Origin: CAYVQE01 sp964454005
GTDB lineage: Bacteria > Myxococcota > B64-G9
DNA length: 64,000 nt
Direction of reading: 5' to 3'
Assembly: GCA_964454005.1 (NCBI GenBank)
Contig: CAYVQE010000003.1
Span: 54,514-118,513 of the forward strand
Positions 52,219 to 61,549 of the stretch are shown here, piece by piece (positions within the stretch are counted from its first letter, which is position 1; each line of letters starts with the position of its first letter). The translations under genes were made by a program, and so were the position numbers. The notes under the pieces were generated by a model. That model worked only from the letters and a program-made list of their open reading frames with translations, was not told the DNA's origin and ran no database searches.

Positions 52219-53081
52219 GCACCTTCTTGCAAGATCTGCTGCAACACGGCTTTCTGCAGAAGGCGCTGGCCGCCGCCCTGCTGTCCAGCGTCGCTTGCGG
52301 CATGATCGGCTCCTTCGTGGTGGTCCGGCGCATCTCCTACATCGCCGGCGGCATCGCCCACAGCGTATTGGGCGGGATGGGCGCGGCGCTCTACCTGCGC
52401 AGCGTCTACGATCTGGAATGGCTCACCCCCCTGGCCGGTGCGGTGGTGGCGGCCCTGCTGGCGGCCGTGGTCATCGGCCTGGTCAGCCTGCACACCAACG
52501 AGCGGGCCGACACCGTCATCGGGGCCCTGTGGGCCATCGGCATGGCCACCGGCGTGTTGTTCCTGGCACAGACCCCGGGAACCGAGGACGACCTGTTGAG
52601 CTACCTGTTCGGCAACATCCTGTTCGTCTCCGCAGCCGACCTGTGGCTGCTGGCCGTGTTGGACGCGGTGGTTCTGGCCGGTGGGGTGCTGTTCTACCAC
52701 CAGCTGGTGGCCATCTGCTTCGACGAGGAGTTCGCCCGGGTGCGCGGGGTGCGGGTGGATCTGTTCTATTTGCTGCTGCTATGCCTGACCGCCCTGACCG
52801 TGGTGTTGCTGTCGACCGTGGTGGGCATCGTGTTGGTGATCGCACTGCTGACCCTGCCCGCCGCCGCGGCGGCGCGGTTTACCAGCTCATTGGGCCGCAT
52901 GATGCTGGTGGCCTCGATCCTGTGCGCCCTGTTCTCGGTGGGCGGGCTGGCTCTGAGCTACGGCCCCGAGTGGCCGGCCGGGGCCACCATCATCATCACC
53001 GCCGGGGCCAGCTATCTCCTGGTCACGGCGACCGCGGCCATCGTCCGCCGACGGCGGTCGCACCAGGCCGACCCGCCATAA
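52215..53081 (+). CDS. znuB: Metal ABC transporter permease (ZnuB-like)
   Basis: This 288-aa membrane protein of the ABC-3 permease family has eight or nine hydrophobic segments and the SYIAGGIAHSVLGG motif near the N-terminus. It forms the channel of the transporter. The start is GTG at 52215, overlapping the ATPase stop, after GGAGGTG. Its 3' end overlaps the converging DUF4105 gene by 195 bp. Confidence 0.9.
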   Translation: MSTFLQDLLQHGFLQKALAAALLSSVACGMIGSFVVVRRISYIAGGIAHSVLGGMGAALYLRSVYDLEWLTPLAGAVVAALLAAVVIGLVSLHTNERADTVIGALWAIGMATGVLFLAQTPGTEDDLLSYLFGNILFVSAADLWLLAVLDAVVLAGGVLFYHQLVAICFDEEFARVRGVRVDLFYLLLLCLTALTVVLLSTVVGIVLVIALLTLPAAAAARFTSSLGRMMLVASILCALFSVGGLALSYGPEWPAGATIIITAGASYLLVTATAAIVRRRRSHQADPP

Positions 53082-54341
53082 CCCACCCAGGGCTGCCGCG
53101 TTGCAAGCCGCGGCCAGCCCGATGAAAAGCCAGTTGTCCTGGATAGCGGGTCCCAGCTTGAGCCCCACATCGACCGCGATCGAGACCAGCCCCAACACCA
53201 GGGTGGCGCCGGCCCAGCGCGCTGAGCGGCCCAGCCGGCCGAGCAGCAACAGCCGCACCCCGGGAACCACCAACCACAGCAACAGCGGCGGGGTGACCAA
53301 CAGGTTCTCGTTGGCATGGGTGTCGACGTGCTCGGTCAGCGCCCACATCAGCGTCAACAGCAGCCCGCCGGTACCGGCCGCCAGCCCCCAGACCAGCAGG
53401 CCCAGCCCCAGCAGCCGGCGGCCCGGCGCCCGCGGGCCGATCAGCAGCGGCAGGCCCAGCCCCAGCAACAACAAGCCGCCCGCCAGCGCCAGCGGCAGCC
53501 ATTCGCCCGGGGACACCCGGCTGCCGGCCGGCGGTCCGCGCCGCCCGGCGATCAGTACGCGCTCGGCCACCAGCGGCCGGGCTGCGGACGGCGCCTGCAG
53601 CAGCTCCAGGTCGCGGCTCAGCGGCGCCGGCAGAAAGTACTCCTGCCAGCGGTTCAGCGGCCGATCCACCACACCGGCCAGCAGATAATCGACGACTCCG
53701 GCGGTCGACCACAGACCGGTCAGGGCCCGGCGGGTCCACCAGCGGTAGGTGCGGCCCGTGGCCAGCGGTCGGGCGTGGCGGCGCAGGGCGCCCCCCAGCA
53801 CCCGATCGAGCAGATCGCGCACCCGGGTGCTGCAGTTGTCCAGGTAATGGCGGTAGGCGTAGCGCCGATTCTGCGGCCTGGCGTTTTCCCGCAGCAGCGC
53901 GACCACGGTGGCTGCCTGCTCGCGGTCCAGGGCCAGCCAGCGGACGACCACCCGCCGATCGCCGCGGCGGTATGCTCGCACCACCGCCGGCAGCGGAGCG
54001 ACCGACAGCCAGTAGATGAGATTGCCCCGCAGGTACTGCCAGCGCAGGTCCGGATCATCGAAGTCGAAGGTGCCGTAGTTGAACAGCAGCGACCGTTGGC
54101 GTTGCCGATCCGCGACCACCAGACCGATGTGACCGAAGCGGGTGAACAGCGCCTCGCCCGGGCCCACGGTCAGCACCCCGATGCGCCAGCGGTCCTGCGG
54201 TCCGGCAGCCGAACCCGGCGCGGGAACCGCCGCCGCGGCCGTCCCCACCGCCGCCAGCAGCAGCCAGCCCAGCCCCACGACCAGCAGCGGAGCCTGACGG
54301 CCCCCCCTGCGCCGGCCGGGATGGCAATAGCCCGCAGCCAT
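52887..54341 (-). CDS. DUF4105 (Lnb-like N-terminal) membrane protein
   Basis: This 484-aa protein has an N-terminal signal or anchor, then a DUF4105 domain (~50-270) with likely catalytic residues His71 (RFGHIGLVV) and Cys170 (HYLDNCSTRV). The C-terminal half has six or more hydrophobic segments. DUF4105 enzymes include the periplasmic part of lacto-N-biosidase-like membrane proteins and are probable Cys peptidase-type hydrolases. The last ~65 residues are hydrophilic and lie antisense to znuB, where no in-frame stop occurs. They look like a read-through extension rather than part of the family. It is followed upstream by the MBL gene (9-bp gap). Confidence 0.8.
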   Translation of the reverse strand: MAAGYCHPGRRRGGRQAPLLVVGLGWLLLAAVGTAAAAVPAPGSAAGPQDRWRIGVLTVGPGEALFTRFGHIGLVVADRQRQRSLLFNYGTFDFDDPDLRWQYLRGNLIYWLSVAPLPAVVRAYRRGDRRVVVRWLALDREQAATVVALLRENARPQNRRYAYRHYLDNCSTRVRDLLDRVLGGALRRHARPLATGRTYRWWTRRALTGLWSTAGVVDYLLAGVVDRPLNRWQEYFLPAPLSRDLELLQAPSAARPLVAERVLIAGRRGPPAGSRVSPGEWLPLALAGGLLLLGLGLPLLIGPRAPGRRLLGLGLLVWGLAAGTGGLLLTLMWALTEHVDTHANENLLVTPPLLLWLVVPGVRLLLLGRLGRSARWAGATLVLGLVSIAVDVGLKLGPAIQDNWLFIGLAAACNAAALGGLWRVGLVRPPSADDGRGRRDQEIAGPGGDDDGGPGRPLGAVAQSQPAHREQGAQDRGHQHHAAQ

Positions 54342-54350
54342 GGAACGGTC

Positions 54351-55241
54351 TCAGCCGGCCACGGCCTGCAACAGACCGCGCAGGCTGTTGTGCGCGTAGA
54401 ACCGTTCGCGCTCTTGCACGCCCGGCGCCAATGCCCGGAAGCGCCCGTGGCCGAAGTCGGGATCCGCGTCCAGCAGCTCGGCGACCAGCCGATCCAGATC
54501 CGTCTCGCCCCGGCCGGCGGCGCGCTCGGCCACCGCCAACCAGCGATCGAGCTGCGCTTGAGCCCGTTCACACCAGCAGCGCACCCCGGGCGCCCGCTCG
54601 TGGTGGGCGAAGGCGCAAACCGCCGGTTCGGGCTCGAGGCGGCGCAGGCGGGCCAGCGATTCGGCGAACACCTGCGGAAAGAAGCGCGGCGGCGTCGCCG
54701 GACGCAGATAGCTACGGCCGTCGGGCAACGGCAGCCGGGTGGCGATGGCCTCGCCGGCGAACAGCACCTCGCCGGCGACGAAGCTCAGGTGATGAGCGGC
54801 GTGGCCCGGGGTCTCGACGGCCTCGACGCCGAGGGCCGGCAGGTCCTCGACCGCGATCCGGCGCCGGGCGGGCAGCGGGCGGGGCTGACCATAAGCCTCG
54901 GCGACCCGCCCGATGGTGGCCAACGAGCCCTGCCACAGCCGGCTCGGCTCCAACAGATGGTTTACGCCCTTGGGGTGAGCGCACCAGCGGGCCTGGGGAA
55001 AGGCATCCAGCACCTCGGCCGTGCCACCGCCGTGGTCCAAATGAATGTGGGTCAGCAGCACCAGGTCGATCTCGTCCCAGCCCGCCCGCCGCAGCCGCTC
55101 GCAGAGCGCGGCGGCGGTGGACCGCGGTCCGGGATCCACCAACAGCCGAACCCGCTGATCGCGGTAGGCCCAGCAGGCGACGAAGCCGCCGTAGCCGGGC
55201 AGGTCCTGATCCAGATCGAACAGCTCGAGCGCGTTGGCCAT
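54351..55241 (-). CDS. Metallo-beta-lactamase-fold hydrolase
   Basis: This 296-aa protein has the zinc motif THIHLDHGGG (His65, His67, Asp69, His70), a third His in GHAAHHLSF, an acidic bridging residue in LFAGEAIATR and a late His in FAHHE. It is a typical cytosolic glyoxalase II-like hydrolase for thioesters or related compounds. The substrate is unknown. The ATG at 55241 is preferred, with another 12 bp upstream. It is co-directional with the hybrid kinase upstream and the DUF4105 gene downstream. Confidence 0.83.
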   Translation of the reverse strand: MANALELFDLDQDLPGYGGFVACWAYRDQRVRLLVDPGPRSTAAALCERLRRAGWDEIDLVLLTHIHLDHGGGTAEVLDAFPQARWCAHPKGVNHLLEPSRLWQGSLATIGRVAEAYGQPRPLPARRRIAVEDLPALGVEAVETPGHAAHHLSFVAGEVLFAGEAIATRLPLPDGRSYLRPATPPRFFPQVFAESLARLRRLEPEPAVCAFAHHERAPGVRCWCERAQAQLDRWLAVAERAAGRGETDLDRLVAELLDADPDFGHGRFRALAPGVQERERFYAHNSLRGLLQAVAG

Positions 55242-55310
55242 GGTTCTCGTCATCGCGCCGGTGATTATGGCCGATCCAACCGCCGGGGACAATGGCCCGC
55301 CTGCCGCATC

Positions 55311-57155
55311 TCAGGTCGCCGCGGCTCGGCCGGTCACCTGGCTCCGATCTCCGAGCCAGCGGCGGAGGGTGCGCTCGAGCGCGTTCGGCTCGAAGGGCTT
55401 GAACAGGCAGTCGTCCATGCCGCACTGCAGGCAGCGGGCGCGGTTTTCGTCGGTGACGTTGGCGGTCACGGCCAGGATGGGCATCCGCCGGCCCCCGCGT
55501 CGCGCCTCTCGGCGGCGGATGGCCTCGGTGGCCCGAAAGCCGTCCATCTGAGGCATGTGGCAATCCATGACGATCAGGTCGTAGTCGGACTGGCCGGTGC
55601 GTTCGATGGCCTCGCGGCCGTCGCCCACCAACTCCACCCGCGCCCCCATCCGTTCCAGCATCAGCTGCAGCAACAGGCGATTGGTGGGATCGTCCTCGGC
55701 CACCAGCAGGCGCGCCCCTTGCGCCGGGCCTCCGGTCGCGGCCTCGACCCCGGCCGGCTTCCGCTGCGCTCGCCGCGGGTCGGGCCGATTCGCGATCGCC
55801 GTCTCGGCCCGCGGCAAGCGCAGCGAGAACCAGAAGCGCGTTCCCCGACCGACCCGGCTGTCCAGCTCGAGCACCCCGCCCATGGATTCCACCAGCCGCC
55901 GGCTGATGGCCAGCCCCAGGCCGATCCCACCGTGCGGCGACCGCTCCGGTCCCGCGCCCTGCTGGAACTCCTCGAACACCCGAACGCGTTGCTCCGGCGG
56001 AATGCCGACTCCGGTGTCGCTGACCTCCCAGCGCAACGGGCAGCAACCGTCCTGCCCGGCGGTCGCCTCGATTCGCAGCTCGACCTTGCCGGCCTCGGTG
56101 AACTTGATGGCATTGCCCACCAGGTTGTCCAGCACCTGCCGGATGCGGCCCGCATCGCCCAGCACCGCTGCCGGGCAACCGGGATCGGCCTCGAGCGCCA
56201 GCGTCAAACCCCGCTCCCGAGCCGCCGCGCTGAACAGCGCACAAACCTCGGCCGCCAGCGCCGACGGCGCGAATGGCCGGCGGTTGGGTTCGCCCGCCCC
56301 CGCCCGCAGGCGCGACAGGTCGAGCACGTCGTCGATGATGGTCAACAGGTGCTCGCCGGAACGGTGGATGGTGTCGATCAGCCCGCGCTGGCGATCGTCC
56401 AGCGGGCCGTCCGCCAGCACGCGGTTCAGGCCCAATAGCCCGGTCAACGGGGTGCGCAGCTCGTGGCTCATGGCGGCCAGAAAGCGACTCTCCACCGCCG
56501 CGGCCTGCTCCGCCTGGCGGCGGGCGGTATTGGCTTCCTCTTCGGCCCGCCGCCGTTCCTCGGCCTCGCGTTCCAGGCGCCGCTGGGCCCGATCGCGCAG
56601 CAGCTCGGAGACCACCGAGACCGCGGTCACGAACACCAGCGCGCCGAACCAGCGCTGGCTGAAGATGGCCGGATAGTTCACCGGCAACCAACCGCTGGGC
56701 AGCGCCAGCACCAATCCGGCGACCAGCACGAAGGCGCCGGTCCACAGGCTGCCCCAGCGGCAACCGAGGCAGAACATGGCCATAGGCGGATAGACGAACA
56801 CCCATACGGCGCCGGTGCCCCGCACCCCACCGGTGGCCAGCAGGTAGATCAACAGCCCGGCTACCCCGCTCATGGCCACCATGGTCGACGGCCAGTAGCG
56901 CTTGCTCCAGCGCAGGTGGACGACACAGCCGATCGACATCAGGGCCACGCCGCCCAACACCGCCGACAGCGCCGGCTCGCCGGCCACGAGCGCAGCGACC
57001 AGAAACCAGCAGGTGACCATCAAACCGACGAAGCCGAATCCCTGGGCCATCAAGACCCGCCGGCGGCATTCGGGATCCGCGGGTTGCGCACAGGCGGCCA
57101 GCAAGAAGCGCTCCATGCGCGCGCGCACCCCGACTTCATCCCGCGGTCGTCCCAT
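55311..57155 (-). CDS. Hybrid membrane histidine kinase with receiver domain
   Basis: This 614-aa protein has about six N-terminal hydrophobic segments (~40-185), a helical linker, and HisKA with His231 in AAMSHELRTPL. HATPase follows with Asn347 (N-box), DTGVG (380-384) and GIGLGLAISRR. A C-terminal receiver has Asp531 in IVMDCHMPQMDG, with Lys in LFKPFEP. It senses a membrane or envelope signal and phosphorylates itself and then its receiver. No output domain is attached, so a phosphotransfer partner is expected elsewhere. The ATG at 57155 has CGGAG six bases upstream. Confidence 0.9.
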   Translation of the reverse strand: MGRPRDEVGVRARMERFLLAACAQPADPECRRRVLMAQGFGFVGLMVTCWFLVAALVAGEPALSAVLGGVALMSIGCVVHLRWSKRYWPSTMVAMSGVAGLLIYLLATGGVRGTGAVWVFVYPPMAMFCLGCRWGSLWTGAFVLVAGLVLALPSGWLPVNYPAIFSQRWFGALVFVTAVSVVSELLRDRAQRRLEREAEERRRAEEEANTARRQAEQAAAVESRFLAAMSHELRTPLTGLLGLNRVLADGPLDDRQRGLIDTIHRSGEHLLTIIDDVLDLSRLRAGAGEPNRRPFAPSALAAEVCALFSAAARERGLTLALEADPGCPAAVLGDAGRIRQVLDNLVGNAIKFTEAGKVELRIEATAGQDGCCPLRWEVSDTGVGIPPEQRVRVFEEFQQGAGPERSPHGGIGLGLAISRRLVESMGGVLELDSRVGRGTRFWFSLRLPRAETAIANRPDPRRAQRKPAGVEAATGGPAQGARLLVAEDDPTNRLLLQLMLERMGARVELVGDGREAIERTGQSDYDLIVMDCHMPQMDGFRATEAIRRREARRGGRRMPILAVTANVTDENRARCLQCGMDDCLFKPFEPNALERTLRRWLGDRSQVTGRAAAT

Positions 57156-57321
57156 CGCCAGCTCCGAAGCTGAACGGAATCGGTCCATCCGCCAGTATCG
57201 ACCCTGGCCGGCCCGTCTGCAAGTGCCCGGCACTGGGAAATCCTGGATTCGCGCCTGCTCTCTTACCTCGACCACTTTGCCTGCGCCGCCGATCTGTGCG
57301 AAACAGGCTGCGGGAGACGGG

Positions 57322-59838
57322 ATGCACCGCGTAGCGATCATCGCCGCAGAAACTGCCCGCTCGCCGCTGGCGGTGCTGCTGGGGGCCGTCGTCGGGCTCG
57401 TCTTGCTGGCGCTGCCGGTTGCGGCTGCGGATCCGCCGCCGGCCCGCAGCCTGCGGGCGTTGCGGGTGGAGCAACGGCCGCAGATCGATGCCCGGCTGGA
57501 CGAGGCGGTCTGGTCGCGGGCGCCGGTGGCCGGCGGATTGATCCAACGCTTTCCCCATACCGGCCGACCGGCCTCCATGGTCACGCGCATCCAGGTGGCC
57601 CACGACGACGACGCGCTCTACGTGGCGGCCCGTTGTCTCGATCCAGAGCCGGAGCACATCGTCGCCCGCACCACCCGGCGCGATCGCTGGATCGAATCCG
57701 ACTGGTTCACCGTGACCATCGACAGCCGCCGCGATCGGCGCACCGCTTACTTGTTCGCGGTCAACGCCGCCGGAGTCCTGCGCGACGGCACCCTGCGCGA
57801 CGAGAACGTGATCGACGACGCCTGGGATGGTGTCTGGTCCGCGGCCGCGCGCATCGACGACCGGGGCTGGCTGGTCGAGCTGCGCATCCCGCTGCGCTTG
57901 CTGCGCTACAGCTCGGGCAGCGACGTCCGATTCGGGATCCAGTTCGAGCGCTGGATCAGCCGCCGCAACGAGTCGGACTGCTGGCAACACATCCCCCCTG
58001 ACAGCGGCCGCTGGGTGTCGCGCTTCGGCACCCTGACCGGGCTCGACCTGCCCCCGCCGCCGTTGGCGCTCACGGTGACACCCTACGCGGCGGCCCGGCC
58101 GCGAATCGACGATTCGGCACTGACCGGCGAGCGATCACTGGAGCTGGGTGTGGACGGCAAGCTGGGGCTGGGCAGCAACTTCATGCTGACCTGGACCGTC
58201 AATCCGGACTTCGGCCAGGTCGAGGTGGACGAGAAGGTGCTCAACCTGTCCACCTACGAGACCTTCTTCCCGGAAAAACGTCCCTTCTTCCTCGAGGACC
58301 GCTCGCTGTTCCGGCTGACCGACTCCGGGGGCTATGGTGACGCCCAGCTGTTCTACACCCGCCGCATCGGCCGCCGGTCGCGTTCGCCCGAGCTGGACGA
58401 CGACCAGCGCTTGATCCGGCCGGCGCCGGTGCCGCGCATCTACGGGGCCGCCAAGCTGGCCGGCGAGACCCGGGGTCAGCTCAAGGTGGGCCTGCTGCAG
58501 GCGGTCACCTCGCAGGAGCGCGTCGTGTTGCAGACGGCCGCCGGCCGCCGCGCTTCGAAGCTGGCCGAGCCGCTGACATCTTACAGCGTGGCGCGCCTGC
58601 AGCAGGGGTTCTGGCGCCACTCCTCGGCGGGGCTGCTGGCCACCGCCCTGGCCACCCCGAACGACGGCGCCTCGCTGACCGGCGGCGGTGACGTCCAGCT
58701 CGAGCTGTTCGACGACCAGGCCCAGCTGACGGCGCAGGGGCTGGTCAGCTACCTGAACCAGGCCCGCTTCGGCTGGCAGGATCAATACCTGCAGGCGGCG
58801 CTCGAGCGCGACGGCCCCTTTGGCTACGGCGGCCGGTTGAAGCTGGCCAAGACCGGCGGCGAGCACGTGGTGGGCTCGGTCAGCGGCTTCTACTACAGTC
58901 CCAACCTGGCACTGAACGACATGGGCTATCTGGATCGCGCCGACCGTTTCATGCTCAGCGCCAGCCTGCGCCACCACCGCACCAAACCGCTGGGCCCGCT
59001 GGCGCGCTATGCCATCCAGCTCAACGGCTGGCTCGACCGCAGCGCCGACTTCACCTTCAAACTCGGCGACGGCTTCAGCGCCGACGCCTGGGTCGACTTC
59101 GTCAACGGCTGGTATGCCGGTGCCTGGACCTTCGTCGGCTGGCCACTGTGCGACGATCGCGAGACGCGCAGCGCCGGCCGCATCGCCTTCTGCGGCCGCG
59201 ACCTGCGCACCAAGGTGGGCTTCTACGGCCAGACCAGTGAAAAGCACCCGCTGGCGGTGGGGCTGGATGCCGGCTGGAAGAGCACCGAACGGGGGCAGGG
59301 CTTCTGGCTGAGATTGCCGCTGACCTTCAACCCGCTGGCCCAGCTGCAGATCAGCTTGCTGCCCGGCTACGAACACACGAGCGGTCAGCCGCGCTGGCTG
59401 GAGACCCGCGACGCCGGAGCCGAGCAACGCTTCTTGTTCGGCGATCAGCACGCCGAGATCTGGGACATCACCCTGCGCACCACCTTCAGCTTCACGCCCC
59501 GGCTGAGCCTGCAGGCCTTCGCCCAGCTGTTCCTGGCTGCGGTGGATCACGACCAGAAGTACAGCGCCACCACCAGCGGTCGCCGCATCCGGCTCGCCGA
59601 CCTGCAGCCCGATCCATCGGTGGCCGACGAGTACGACTTCACCTCCACCGCGCTGCAGATCAATGTCATTCTGCGCTGGGAGTTCAGACCCGGCTCATTG
59701 CTGTATTTGGTTTACAACGGCGCGCTGGGCGACAGTGCCGCGCGGCCGGAGTTCCGCTTCGGCCCCTTGCTCGGCGACCTGTTCGCCGGTCGGGCCCGCC
59801 ACCTGCTGGTGCTCAAGCTGACCTACTTCTTCGGCTGA
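57322..59838 (+). CDS. DUF5916 outer-membrane-type protein with N-terminal carbohydrate-binding-like domain
   Basis: This 838-aa protein has a signal peptide (residues ~1-36, ending AAADP). A CBM9-like domain (~45-240) includes PQIDARLDEAVWSRAP and the DAWDGVWSAAARIDDRGW turn. A long DUF5916 region ends in LLVLKLTYFFG and has the repeated aromatic strands of a beta-barrel, so it is probably an outer-membrane protein. Relatives are common in Bacteroidota and Myxococcota. The function is unknown, perhaps polysaccharide or metal uptake. The ATG at 57322 follows GGGAGACGGG. It diverges from the hybrid kinase and converges on the sigma-54 activator, with a 16-bp overlap. Confidence 0.85.
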   Translation: MHRVAIIAAETARSPLAVLLGAVVGLVLLALPVAAADPPPARSLRALRVEQRPQIDARLDEAVWSRAPVAGGLIQRFPHTGRPASMVTRIQVAHDDDALYVAARCLDPEPEHIVARTTRRDRWIESDWFTVTIDSRRDRRTAYLFAVNAAGVLRDGTLRDENVIDDAWDGVWSAAARIDDRGWLVELRIPLRLLRYSSGSDVRFGIQFERWISRRNESDCWQHIPPDSGRWVSRFGTLTGLDLPPPPLALTVTPYAAARPRIDDSALTGERSLELGVDGKLGLGSNFMLTWTVNPDFGQVEVDEKVLNLSTYETFFPEKRPFFLEDRSLFRLTDSGGYGDAQLFYTRRIGRRSRSPELDDDQRLIRPAPVPRIYGAAKLAGETRGQLKVGLLQAVTSQERVVLQTAAGRRASKLAEPLTSYSVARLQQGFWRHSSAGLLATALATPNDGASLTGGGDVQLELFDDQAQLTAQGLVSYLNQARFGWQDQYLQAALERDGPFGYGGRLKLAKTGGEHVVGSVSGFYYSPNLALNDMGYLDRADRFMLSASLRHHRTKPLGPLARYAIQLNGWLDRSADFTFKLGDGFSADAWVDFVNGWYAGAWTFVGWPLCDDRETRSAGRIAFCGRDLRTKVGFYGQTSEKHPLAVGLDAGWKSTERGQGFWLRLPLTFNPLAQLQISLLPGYEHTSGQPRWLETRDAGAEQRFLFGDQHAEIWDITLRTTFSFTPRLSLQAFAQLFLAAVDHDQKYSATTSGRRIRLADLQPDPSVADEYDFTSTALQINVILRWEFRPGSLLYLVYNGALGDSAARPEFRFGPLLGDLFAGRARHLLVLKLTYFFG

Positions 59839-61391
59839 CCGGAACTCGTCGTTGCCCGGCCGAAGGCGATGCCCAGCTTGTGCATGCGCGAGCGCAGCGT
59901 GGACGGATGGACGCCCAGCAGCTCGGCCGCACCGCCGCGGCCGGCAACCCGCCCGCCGCTGTGATTCAGCGCCCTGCGGATGTGGGCCGTCACCAGAGCG
60001 TCGAGGCGCTGCACCGGCCCGCCGGTGTCTTCCGGCCCGCTGCGATCCGGGGCCAGCGCACCGAGGTCGTCGAAGCGCAGCGGACCGCCGCGGGCCAGGA
60101 TCAGGCGCCGCTCGATGACGTTTTCCAGCTCGCGCACATTGCCCGGCCAGTCGTATGCGCGCAGCGCATCGATCGCCCCCGGTGCCAGCCGCGGCCGCTG
60201 GCCCAGGTTCATCTCCCGGGCCTTGCGCTCGATGAAGTGGTGGGCCAGCGCCGGGATGTCATCGGAGCGCTCGCGCAGCGGCGGTATGCGGATCGGGAAC
60301 ACATTGAGCCGGAACCACAGATCCTCGCGGAACAGACCGTCGCGGATCATGGCCACGAGGTCGCGGTGGGTGGCGGCGATGACCCGCACGTCGACCGGCA
60401 GCGGATCGCGGCCGCCCACCCGCTGGATCTGCATGTCCTGCAGCACCCGCAGCAGCTTGACCTGGGCCGCCGGCGGCAGCTCGCCGACCTCGTCGAGAAA
60501 GATGGTGCCGCCGTGGGCATGCTCGAAAAACCCCTGCTTGGCCTCGGTGGCCCCGGTGAAGGCCCCCTTCTCGTGACCGAACAGCTCGCTGTCGATCAGG
60601 GTCTCGGGGATGCCGCCGCAGTTGACGGTGACCAGCGGTCCCTCGGAACGTTCCGAACGGCGATGGATGGCCTTGGCCACCAGCTCCTTGCCGGTTCCGG
60701 TCTCGCCCAGCAGCAGCACCGGGCTGTTCTGCAATGCCACGCGACCGACCAGGCGCATCACCTCGGCCAGGCCCAGCTCGGCGCCGACCACCTGCTCGCC
60801 GGTGCTTCGCACCAGCGCCTGCTGCAGGTCGCGGTTCTCGCGCTCGAGCCGATCGCGGAAGAGGACCACCTCCTCGTAGCGCATGGCATTGCTGAGCGCC
60901 ACGATGAAGGGCTGTTGCAGCAGCTCCACCAGCCGCACGTGGGCCGGCTCGAAGCGATCGTAGCCATCGGCGATGAAGAAAAAGCCCCCCGGCAACTCGG
61001 CGGTGCCCAGCACCATCAGCGAACGGCCCACCAGACCGAACTGCTCGGCCATGCGATCGCCGGCGCTGGCCAGCGGATGGTCCAGCGGCCGGTTGATGAC
61101 CAGCAGCTCGACCTGCGACACGCGGGCCAGCTCCTCGATGAGCTGGCGCACCGGAGCGTTGACCGGCACCACCGCCTGGGCGGCGCGCGGCGCGATGCCC
61201 TGCGGCGTCACCCGCACCAGGGTGCGCAGGGCGCCCAGATCGCGCTCGTAGGCCTGCAGGCTGAGCTCGTCCAACGGCAGGTAGTCGCGCAGGTAGCGGA
61301 AGGTCTCCTGCACGGCCCGGTCCAGCTCCAGGCTGGAGCAAATGCGAATGGTGGCCTCGCGGAACAGGGCGTTCTCGTCTATCGGCTGCAT
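59823..61391 (-). CDS. Sigma-54-dependent transcriptional activator with GAF domain
   Basis: This 522-aa NtrC-family activator has an N-terminal GAF-like sensor (~10-190). The AAA+ domain has Walker A GETGTGKE (229-236), the sigma-54-contact loop GAFTGA (276-281) and Walker B FLDEVGEL. A C-terminal Fis-type helix-turn-helix lies near AAELLGVHPSTLRSRM. There is no receiver domain, so it responds to a small ligand or protein. The ATG at 61391 follows GGAGGCGGC. It diverges from a gene with a textbook -24/-12 promoter, and three TGCGAAAT repeats lie between them. Local control of that gene, and probably autoregulation, is the natural inference. Confidence 0.92.
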   Translation of the reverse strand: MQPIDENALFREATIRICSSLELDRAVQETFRYLRDYLPLDELSLQAYERDLGALRTLVRVTPQGIAPRAAQAVVPVNAPVRQLIEELARVSQVELLVINRPLDHPLASAGDRMAEQFGLVGRSLMVLGTAELPGGFFFIADGYDRFEPAHVRLVELLQQPFIVALSNAMRYEEVVLFRDRLERENRDLQQALVRSTGEQVVGAELGLAEVMRLVGRVALQNSPVLLLGETGTGKELVAKAIHRRSERSEGPLVTVNCGGIPETLIDSELFGHEKGAFTGATEAKQGFFEHAHGGTIFLDEVGELPPAAQVKLLRVLQDMQIQRVGGRDPLPVDVRVIAATHRDLVAMIRDGLFREDLWFRLNVFPIRIPPLRERSDDIPALAHHFIERKAREMNLGQRPRLAPGAIDALRAYDWPGNVRELENVIERRLILARGGPLRFDDLGALAPDRSGPEDTGGPVQRLDALVTAHIRRALNHSGGRVAGRGGAAELLGVHPSTLRSRMHKLGIAFGRATTSSGQPKK

Positions 61392-61402
61392 GCCGCCTCC
61401 GA

Positions 61403-61450
61403 TGCGAAATCCCACGCTTAGTGCGAAATACCATATAGAAAGTGCGAAAT
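61403..61450. promoter_or_regulatory. Three TGCGAAAT direct repeats, probable activator (enhancer) sites
   Basis: TGCGAAAT occurs at 61403-61410, 61422-61429 and 61443-61450. The last two share AGTGCGAAATA. The spacings of 19 and 21 bp put all copies on one face of the helix. They lie about 60-107 bp upstream of the -24 box, the usual place for sigma-54 enhancer sites, and right in front of the activator gene, where they could also repress it. Confidence 0.65.
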
Positions 61451-61478
61451 ATGGCAAGGGGTGAACCTTTCGCGGGAG

Positions 61479-61497
61479 CAATCATCTGAAATGATTG
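61479..61497. promoter_or_regulatory. Inverted repeat between the enhancer-like repeats and the -24 box
   Basis: CAATCAT-CTGAA-ATGATTG is a perfect 7-bp inverted repeat in an unusually AT-rich patch. It could be an operator or a site for a DNA-bending protein. Confidence 0.45.
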
Positions 61498-61509
61498 TGT
61501 TTTATTTCG

Positions 61510-61523
61510 GGCACACTCCTTGC
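61510..61523 (+). promoter_or_regulatory. Sigma-54 (-24/-12) promoter
   Basis: GGCAC-N5-TTGC (61510-61523) has the invariant GG and GC at the exact sigma-54 spacing. It is followed 26 bp later by the start codon of the lipoprotein-sorting-like gene. A sigma-54 activator is encoded divergently. Confidence 0.85.
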
Positions 61524-61549
61524 TCACCTGCCCCCCGGGAGGTGACGAC

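Noticed and set aside
53316..56438. A 1040-codon plus-strand frame across the DUF4105, MBL and kinase genes
   Set aside because: It is Gln/Arg/Pro-rich and crosses three real genes on the other strand. No motif is present.
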